DNA from: Nautilus pompilius
Taxonomy: Eukaryota; Mollusca; Cephalopoda; Nautilida; Nautilidae
Direction of reading: 5' to 3'
Length of the DNA stretch: 64,000 bases
Assembly (NCBI GenBank): GCA_018389105.1
Contig: JACATO010001101.1
Coordinates: forward strand, 186,001-250,000
Part shown: positions 61,701 through 64,000 of the stretch, piece by piece
Layout of the letters: each line of letters begins with the position of its first letter
Numbering within the stretch: position 1 is the stretch's first letter
Position numbers and translations under genes: made by a program
Notes under the pieces: generated by a model
What the model saw: the letters and a program-made list of their open reading frames with translations, nothing else
Databases searched by the model: none
What the model was told of the DNA's origin: nothing

Positions 61701-62113
61701 ATCTAAAATAAAAGACTTCTAGTTCGGTATTCTGAGTGCACGTAGTGGAGATTGCATGAGTGATGCCTAATGGCTCACATCTTGACCACTGCCTGAGACG
61801 CACAAACATACCCAGGTAACTCGCTTGGTCACCAACACAGGTAGCCAACACCTCCTCACCTTCTAGCTCACTCTGCAGCAAGATGTTCTCAAGCCTTAAA
61901 ATCAGGACAGGGTTCACCAAGAACTGTGTACACCGTTAACAAGGAAAATTCTAAAAACAAAACCTGATAAGGAGATTACCTATCTATTCAGATTGAAACC
62001 GGAAAAATTCGCTGATGTGTGTGTGTGTGTGGTGCAAACAAGCAAAAATGCTTACTTACCAATATTGTTATCAACAAAATCCGCTGTCGTCCACAGTAGT
62101 TGACTAACTTCAT
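22582..62113 (-). CDS. Polycystin-1-family membrane protein with mucin-like repeat stalk, 22 exons
   Basis: Polycystin-1-like proteins are 11-TM receptors that pair with polycystin-2 TRP channels, often in cilia or sperm. Exon order: signal/anchor (1-2), 13-aa Thr-rich repeats (3), coiled GAIN-like region (4-10), degenerate GPS and TM1 (10-11), PLAT (12-14), TM2-5 (14-15), S1 and TOP domain (16-19), S2-S6 (19-20), cytoplasmic tail (21-22). Diagnostic motifs are VIKVYTG and KIKIWHDNEGHFPRWYLSKV (PLAT), RIGPVRMQQF and YYIPLEDSMQ (TOP) and LLLNIFVAIINQIF (S6). Exon phases chain throughout; total 5747 nt plus one base apparently missing at about 53363 equals 1916 codons. No PKD, REJ, WSC or lectin domain is readable. 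It could be a PKD1, PKD1L2 or PKDREJ-type paralogue; orthology is not decided. Confidence 0.88.
22783..26117. other. Polycystin intron 21
   Basis: About 3.3 kb of AT-rich DNA with the LINE remnant. Small ORFs (for example 24812-25081 minus, 25418-25687 plus) have no recognisable domain and are not needed by the exon phase chain. Confidence 0.5.
24300..24440 (-). mobile_element. LINE reverse-transcriptase remnant
   Basis: On the minus strand RPHLEYALQAW is read at about 24420-24388, then after a frame change FIFLKMFTDLERM. This resembles the C-terminal RT motif (RPxLEYxxxxWxP, KDxxxLExVQ) of jockey/CR1/RTE-type LINEs. Stops follow. It is a short fossil in intron 21; the borders are not defined. 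Confidence 0.5.
26118..26191 (-). CDS. Polycystin exon 21, tail helix
   Basis: Acceptor GGTCAG and donor GTAGGA. 74 nt completing a Val codon, then LRLRDDKLRQLDLVIYKANR and HLMK. The spaced hydrophobics suggest a helix or short coiled coil after S6. The entry phase fits exon 20. Confidence 0.75.
27184..27747 (-). CDS. Polycystin exon 20, channel segments S4-S6
   Basis: Acceptor TTTCCAG, donor GTGAGT. It reads KFLSFDFICSLDMLYQVSLA (S4 region), SIVLLIPITAFAILFYQRL (S5), a pore-loop segment VSLGGRDCIIQES and FLTNILLLNIFVAIINQIF (S6). Matches the polycystin cation channel core (Pfam PKD_channel). Starts with 2 nt, ends with 1 nt. Confidence 0.92.
27748..30063. other. Polycystin intron 19
   Basis: 2.3 kb intron with the possible SINE. 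No other feature seen. Confidence 0.5.
28895..29330. repeat. Possible degenerate tRNA-derived SINE
   Basis: The stretch from about 28899 to 29000 has tRNA-like wording: GGCAGCACAATGAGGATAAG (box A-like) and, about 55 bp on, GTGGGTTTGATGTCAGTTC (box B-like). A tRNA-unrelated tail follows. Borders and target duplication were not found, so this is tentative. Confidence 0.35.
30064..30648 (-). CDS. Polycystin exon 19, end of TOP domain and S2-S3
   Basis: Acceptor TTTTTCTAG, donor GTGAGT. It reads WDNHLTNETSSLLSQAFYYI, then LFGTYEHGGYMVDLP, LTLELNTYNCNTRLFSKIKI and PPIGGLFKMYDVYTLRMY, all typical of the polycystin extracellular TOP domain. Two membrane segments follow (YFVLLVQLIFVGISIAKAI and AKIAVVMFSFLSIGFYAAR). 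Confidence 0.93.
31846..31941 (-). CDS. Polycystin exon 18, TOP domain
   Basis: Acceptor TTATTTCAG, donor GTAAGT. 96 nt reading DCNIPASIKLLFPECVPEFS and TGNFGMG. The two Cys correspond to the conserved C...C pair of the polycystin TOP domain. Its G|GC junction gives the family's GW pair with exon 19. Confidence 0.9.
32237..32411 (-). CDS. Polycystin exon 17, TOP domain
   Basis: Acceptor TTTTGACAG, donor GTGAGT. It reads VSTTERLWAWLETVVVPSAF, then SWNNLSSYDQQFL and YNFRIGPVRMQQFRSQP, the conserved RxGPxRxxQxR block of polycystins. Confidence 0.92.
32999..33234 (-). CDS. Polycystin exon 16, S1 and start of TOP domain
   Basis: Acceptor TTTTTCAG, donor GTACGT. It reads AENPDIFLPPETETECFQEA, then KIWFRFLYASILLLLCF (membrane segment S1) and NNINISYQQNSNIKKLFDI at the start of the TOP domain. 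Confidence 0.9.
33235..35792. other. Polycystin intron 15
   Basis: 2.6 kb AT-rich intron. No additional features recognised. Confidence 0.5.
35793..35901 (-). CDS. Polycystin exon 15
   Basis: Acceptor TTGTTTCAG, donor GTGAAT. It reads ILVISFVLSYVIKNPPSNHE and an acidic loop (DTEEEEGLSQQ) between the last pre-TOP membrane segment and S1. Confidence 0.88.
35902..38185. other. Polycystin intron 14
   Basis: 2.3 kb intron containing the 36921-37025 hairpin; otherwise nothing recognised. Confidence 0.5.
36921..37025. repeat. Imperfect 33-bp inverted repeat (hairpin element)
   Basis: The arm 36921-36953 (TCTCTGGTTTGATAATGTAG...) and the arm 36993-37025 are inverted copies that match at 30 of 33 positions, with a 39-nt loop. 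The loop, read on the minus strand, contains GGTTCAAGTCAC, which resembles a tRNA box B. It could be a foldback/MITE, or a SINE-related structure. A (GT) run lies just left. Confidence 0.75.
38186..38834 (-). CDS. Polycystin exon 14, end of PLAT and TM2-TM5
   Basis: Acceptor GGTTTTCAG, donor GTAAGA. It starts YYFFINNWLAFDKSDGKICR, the PLAT exit (W-L family block). Membrane segments follow: LSCIVALFCLFTMTSAMWY, LFVSLMTTAITFVPSLAIV, VIVGYILVFLCISVGCTI and WLVTIVFSSASSIILV. A basic loop FRKFPKKRRQ lies between two of them. Confidence 0.92.
38835..39923. other. Polycystin intron 13
   Basis: 1.1 kb intron. The + strand ORFs here are not supported by any domain. Confidence 0.5.
39924..40078 (-). 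CDS. Polycystin exon 13, PLAT domain second half
   Basis: Acceptor ATTTTTTAG, donor GTGAGT. It reads NFHRATMSCFLLRSSENLGP and KIKIWHDNEGHFPRWYLSKV, the core beta strands of PLAT/LH2 (IWHDN, W-x-L). The Ile codon split with exon 14 fits exactly. Confidence 0.92.
40500..41130 (-). pseudogene. Repeat-associated ORF remnant, probably transposon-derived
   Basis: On the minus strand, pieces read WPxRTDHTPGKLS (41120-41080), FLPPLHVKLGLMKSFVKAMS, then AKLKAGILVGPQIRGLLSDP (40890-40830) and, after a frame change, SLKLHFLHSHMDFFPANLGA with VSDEHGERPHQHTQAMD and CYQGRFNSNMMEDFC (40720-40561). I recognise this series as a multicopy, TE-like protein common in invertebrate genomes, with no agreed function known to me. 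A TGA and frame changes mark it as decayed. It sits in polycystin intron 12. Confidence 0.7.
41608..41778 (-). CDS. Polycystin exon 12, PLAT domain first half
   Basis: Acceptor TTTTACAG, donor GTGAGG. It reads WCSLPLVDNDSSDSHLYVIK and VYTGIQSSKIMTATPYLILY with RLLKDGVRE, matching the PLAT start (Y-x-V-x-V-x-TG). Phase 0 at both ends. Confidence 0.9.
41779..43068. other. Polycystin intron 11
   Basis: 1.3 kb intron with a (CAA)n run at about 42406-42429. Nothing else seen. Confidence 0.5.
43069..43305 (-). CDS. Polycystin exon 11, degenerate GPS region and TM1
   Basis: Acceptor TTCTTATCAG, donor GTGAGT. It reads VVGLQGENTIKFKSNFLGTF, then SVTVMFISPNFLNFKNVINE and a membrane segment PYILTVICCMLVVYSVSLVA followed by RRADRNDRLK. 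FISPNFLNFKNV aligns with the block right after the GPS in polycystins (VxPNxIDFxxVF), so the GPS should lie just before it; no Cys, HL or S/T cleavage dyad is there. Confidence 0.88.
44219..44329 (-). CDS. Polycystin exon 10 (tentative boundary), pre-GPS strand
   Basis: Donor GTAATA at 44218. It reads QRTSKLNLTLPQTRAQRLTM and LYWNSNRKAWDTDKGQQ. YWN....W is the conserved block just before the GPS in polycystin-1 proteins. Two tandem acceptors are possible (exon start 44336 or 44329); only 44329 is phase-compatible with the tentative exon 9. Confidence 0.72.
44371..44407. repeat. (CA)n-rich microsatellite
   Basis: CA repeats interrupted by CC, beside the exon 10 acceptor side of the intron. 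Confidence 0.9.
44889..44965 (-). CDS. Polycystin exon 9 (tentative)
   Basis: A 77-nt candidate between acceptor GATTTTTTAG and donor GTGACC. It reads ENFDRVMKRSAPAQKMLSHA then VLRGAE. It is chosen because exon 8 ends with one extra base and exon 10 starts in phase 0, so a bridging exon is required and this one fits; sequence similarity to the family is weak. Longer donors into the same ORF are possible. Confidence 0.4.
44966..46850. other. Polycystin intron 8
   Basis: 1.9 kb. The 128-codon + strand ORF at 45434-45820 has no recognisable domain and is taken as chance. A missed small exon cannot be excluded. Confidence 0.45.
46851..47334 (-). CDS. Polycystin exon 8, GAIN-like region
   Basis: Acceptor CCTTTTAG, donor GTAGGT. 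It reads VVSHKENPYKSVEDQVPKYE, VTIVITDGIRDVLLSGLSIH and FKFYCSAPGSYKLDNNSLVT. The NPY block and the following beta strands correspond to the region before the GPS in polycystin-1 and PKD1L proteins. Several N-x-S/T sites suggest extracellular glycosylation. Confidence 0.85.
47685..47909 (-). CDS. Polycystin exon 7, GAIN-like region
   Basis: Acceptor CACTTTTAG, donor GTAGGA; 75 codons in phase 0. It reads VANLISNTEKAVLSMTDVVL to TRYSSVTFPSGLKQTEYLYL. Helical start then beta strands, as at the GAIN A/B transition. Confidence 0.85.
47910..49135. other. Polycystin intron 6
   Basis: 1.2 kb AT-rich intron; nothing recognised. Confidence 0.5.
49136..49194 (-). CDS. Polycystin exon 6
   Basis: Acceptor CTATTTTCAG, donor GTAGGT. 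59 nt completing an Asp codon, then IVLFASLIIRASQKVNGTK. Helical. Confidence 0.78.
50204..50291 (-). CDS. Polycystin exon 5
   Basis: Acceptor ATTTTAAAG, donor GTAAGT. It reads NKFLKTLSSIINKAKSISWS and GNELKNFAN, ending one base into a codon. Helical GAIN-A-like. Confidence 0.78.
50292..52415. other. Polycystin intron 4
   Basis: 2.1 kb intron with the Tc1 fragment, and CA-rich runs near 50333-50347 and 52050-52061. Confidence 0.5.
50950..51310 (+). pseudogene. Tc1-like transposase fragment
   Basis: On the + strand TNLVVIRRGATTSVRYRDEI is read at about 51014-51073, then in shifted frames MDNNAHLHHGFHV (about 51124-51162) and WPARSPDFSPI (51164-51196). These are Tc1-family blocks (LVVI..LTAVRYRDEIL, MDNxxxH, WPARSPDLNPI). 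Frame changes and lost catalytic spacing mark it as dead. Upstream borders were not found; related sequence may start near 50560. Confidence 0.7.
52416..52484 (-). CDS. Polycystin exon 4
   Basis: Acceptor CCTATTTCAG, donor GTAAGA. 23 codons, RQEREMDKLKEYLNSNNIYF then DEL. Charged helix joining the repeat stalk to the GAIN-like region. Confidence 0.8.
52798..54067 (-). CDS. Polycystin exon 3, mucin-like 13-residue tandem repeats
   Basis: Acceptor TTTCTTTCAG, weak donor GTTTGG. It begins PTKGLSLFSTQGPVMPWQQP, then about 32 units of a 13-residue repeat with consensus PSTEGPVTTTLQQ, and ends MSQLQK. The N-terminal units are divergent (PDKEE, PSMEG), the central ones nearly identical. Five of 13 residues are Thr/Ser and two are Pro, so dense O-glycosylation and an extended stalk are likely. 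The frame changes once at about 53363, where one G of the consensus ACCGGCCCC is absent; restoring a base count divisible by three needs exactly that one base. Exon 1270 nt as sequenced. Confidence 0.85.
52815..54040 (-). repeat. 39-bp minisatellite (VNTR), about 32 copies
   Basis: The + strand unit is CTGCAACGTCGTCGTCACCG followed by GCCCCTCTGTGCTAGGCTG. Central copies are identical or differ by one base; both ends are more diverged. Because the unit is a multiple of 3 and free of stops in some frames, the opposite strand is also open (52826-53377 and 53371-54114). Confidence 0.95.
54068..58449. other. Polycystin intron 2
   Basis: 4.4 kb AT-rich intron holding the 55134-55202 MITE. No other feature recognised. 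Confidence 0.5.
55134..55202. mobile_element. 69-bp palindromic MITE with TA target duplication
   Basis: The ends CAGTGCAACCTCACATATCC and, in reverse, CAGTACAACCTCACGTATCC form an almost complete hairpin. TA flanks both sides (55132-55133 and 55203-55204). The CAGT..AACCTC terminus and TA duplication fit a Tc1/mariner/pogo-type MITE. Confidence 0.85.
58450..58507 (-). CDS. Polycystin exon 2, hydrophobic segment
   Basis: Acceptor CTTTTCCAG, donor GTAAGT. It reads SVTTLIFLIFGCVFYLQVK and leaves one base (G) that makes Ala with exon 3. Together with exon 1 it forms one hydrophobic stretch of about 23 residues, either a signal peptide or a signal anchor. Confidence 0.8.
58508..62059. other. Polycystin intron 1
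   Basis: 3.6 kb intron that contains the Cys-rich ORF on the other strand. No further feature assigned. Confidence 0.5.
59167..59373 (+). CDS. Small Cys-rich secreted-type ORF, start unclear
   Basis: An open frame inside polycystin intron 1 on the opposite strand. A hydrophobic stretch (FSIVLCMAVFCSLPFVADG) looks like a signal peptide; the rest is short and acidic with eight Cys in the pattern CC-x8-C-x5-C-x3-C-x9-CC-x4-C, closing with TAA at 59371-59373. The upstream-most codon is TTG; the first ATG (59188) would give a very short signal. An acceptor-like TGTTGTAACAG at about 59146 and a second at 59155 suggest this may be a last exon whose start exon was not found, or a decayed copy. I do not recognise the family. 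Function unknown; possible secreted peptide, no evidence for any activity. Confidence 0.45.
   Translation: MFSIVLCMAVFCSLPFVADGAIVLQPGDYCCQLSKENDRCKVDGECFIECDLEQNNYSDCCIQDLCIK
62060..62113 (-). CDS. Polycystin exon 1 with start codon
   Basis: ATG at 62113-62111, donor GTAAGT at 62059. It encodes MKLVNYCGRQRILLITIL: basic N-terminus, then the start of the hydrophobic segment. Chosen because the frame runs directly into exon 2 and the charge pattern fits a secretory signal. A five-codon upstream ORF begins at 62127 and its TGA overlaps this ATG. Confidence 0.78.
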
Positions 62114-62127
62114 TTTCTCTTTTGCAT
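62110..62127 (-). promoter_or_regulatory. Minimal upstream ORF overlapping the polycystin start
   Basis: ATG at 62127-62125 followed by four codons and TGA at 62112-62110, sharing ATGA with the main start. Such an arrangement usually lowers or couples translation of the main frame. It matters only if the transcript starts upstream of 62127. Confidence 0.5.
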
Positions 62128-64000
62128 GTTTTACAGCAAGCTGTTAGCCTTGTCTGTCTGATTGCTTGGTGAATACTAACAAAGTTCTGTTCCATAAAAC
62201 ATCTCAGTTTGAGGCCTTCAGCATATTGCGGTTAAATATTAATTTCCTTTCAATGGGAACTATCACTTAAAATTCTCCCATCATGAATACATCAAAACAG
62301 AAAGTCCCTGGAGGATTATTGCTACACTTTGAACCACTCAGGGATGCCCTGATAGCATTTCAACAATATCCAACACATATTTTAGTAATATAATTTATAC
62401 AAAACATCTTAATCCCTAGCTACTAAGAATGCTTATCTGTTAAAAGTTTGATTCACCTATGGTATCGATTGTTTAAGCTTTCTCATTTTCTAAGTGTCAA
62501 ACGAAAACATTTCTAAATTATAAATCACAATAAAGAGCATTCCCATTATTTTAACATTAAAACTATCAAAAGTGGGGTCAGGGTAGATATTTACCACAGT
62601 ATTCAAAGGCAAGCATTTCCAAGAAAGAAGAGGGGTTGGTCTTTCAGGTCACTAGCAAGCCAGGGATGACCATTAATCTTTTCTTTTAGCTGCAGGGCAG
62701 GTTGCCACAGACGTACTAATGTGCTACTAATCTAACCAGTGCAATGCATCACACTCCTCACAAACGAGCTGGTACTTGATGGATCAAGAGTTTCAGGAGC
62801 AAGAGGTGCAGACTGCAAGTACTGGACAGGAATCCACATCACTCTTTGCGCCCTGACAGATGAGAAACAGGGATGAACAGTTATGATTCCAGTCCATCAT
62901 AAGAACAGGAATGCAAAAATAAGTTTCCAAGATAGATGTATTCTTCAAATACCCCACATGCAATCATACAAATGGAATTCATGTAATCAAACCAAACCAA
63001 ACATCAGACCTACTACTACTACACACACACACAGCTGGATGTAATGTCACAACGAAGAATTCCAAGAGTTGCTGTTGATTATTGGTACTTTTCTGTCAAG
63101 TGAACCTCCATTCAAACAGAAAAAAACACTTTTTAAATTTCCCATAAACTTGACATCCAAGAACAGAGTGTTCCAAAAGCCATAAAATAATAGTTGTTCC
63201 AATTCAGATGCATTTTTCATATATAATTTTAAAAAAAAACAAAAAAAACACAAGAGATGAAGCCACCAACCAAGTCACCTTTTCAGGGCTAAGATAATTT
63301 TCTGAATGTGTATTTTGGCAAAAAAAAACAAACCCTTGTCACCATCTTCATCAGGATTAGATCATAAACGGATTTCATACCACCAAATAACAAACTAAAG
63401 TGATTCAGAGGTCAACAAGGTAAGTGTTAGATATCAGCTTTGGTTACTTAAAGATTTTTTTTAAAATTAAGGCAAAAGTTAACTTACAACAAATATTGAC
63501 AATAAACTCTGTGCACCAAGGACTAGTTGTGGTGATAATGGACTAAGTAAACTAAAGCATAACAAATGTAATGGAGTCACCACTGTTTTTTCTCACCCTC
63601 GTATTTCTGACTTTATGGTGACTAATTTTTGAAAAGTGAAAGAATCTCTGCACTGATATGACAATACTGCGAAATTTAATGTGCCTATCACTTCTACGAC
63701 ATCACAGCAAAACGGTGGCAAGATGTAGATCATGGTTAAGAGATTCTCATGCTGTTTTTATCACCAGCATTGACTAGTTTGCAATATGGAAATTATATTA
63801 TTGTTCCACCAGTGATCTTCTCTTTTAAAAGTGTAAATTGAGACATGAAAGCAGGAAGAAATATCTAAGAGTTTTTTTCACAAGTTCTTTCTTCATCCCT
63901 TTACACCGATGGGTGAAGAAAACACTGGGAGAGTTCAGCAGTTAACATGATTGAGCAAGTTCCTTTTTATCTATTCAGCAATTACAGCCAGTTTCCATCA
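62128..64000. other. Polycystin 5' region
   Basis: Presumed 5' UTR and promoter, AT-rich. (GT)n and (CA)n runs lie near 62018-62032 (intron side) and 63021-63032. No core promoter element or further exon could be assigned. Confidence 0.4.

Overview
The window is eukaryotic. Coding sequence is split into short exons with GT..AG introns of about 0.1 to 4.4 kb, the DNA is AT-rich, and the introns carry degraded DNA transposons (mariner, Tc1, hAT, Helitron), a LINE fragment and small hairpin elements. The proteins are animal types (septin, SPATA4, an 11-transmembrane polycystin). The repeat spectrum suggests a lophotrochozoan, probably a mollusc and perhaps a cephalopod; that placement is inference.

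Layout. (1) 4064-5985, + strand: the last three coding exons of a septin of the SEPT6/8/10/11 group; its GTPase domain lies upstream of the window. The preceding intron holds a decayed mariner (1-1241) and a TIR-bounded mariner deletion derivative (2402-2955). A 3' UTR of up to about 2.4 kb follows. (2) 9857-20034, + strand: a complete six-exon SPATA4 homologue (280 aa), with a 663-bp hAT-type element in intron 1 and a Helitron relic in intron 4. (3) 62113-22582, - strand: an apparently complete 22-exon polycystin-1-family gene that converges on SPATA4. The exon phases chain together. The model totals 5747 nt, one short of a whole number of codons; the one missing base can be located inside a tandem repeat (near 53363), which gives about 1915 aa.

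The polycystin is the most unusual item. A short N-terminal hydrophobic segment is followed by about 32 near-identical 13-residue Thr/Ser/Pro repeats (a 39-bp minisatellite in one exon), then a GAIN-like region, TM1, PLAT, four or more further membrane segments, the polycystin TOP domain and the channel core. No PKD repeats, REJ module, lectin or WSC domain can be read. The position expected for the GPS autoproteolysis motif has no Cys and no His-Leu-Ser/Thr.

Other points: intron 1 of the polycystin contains, on the opposite strand, a small Cys-rich secreted-type ORF (59167-59373) without a clear ATG. The three genes share a possible cilium/sperm theme (SPATA4 and some polycystin-1-like proteins are sperm-associated, septins form the sperm annulus in mammals), but this is only suggestive. 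Exon boundaries were read by eye from splice consensus, frame continuity and family motifs; exons 9 and 10 of the polycystin are the least certain.
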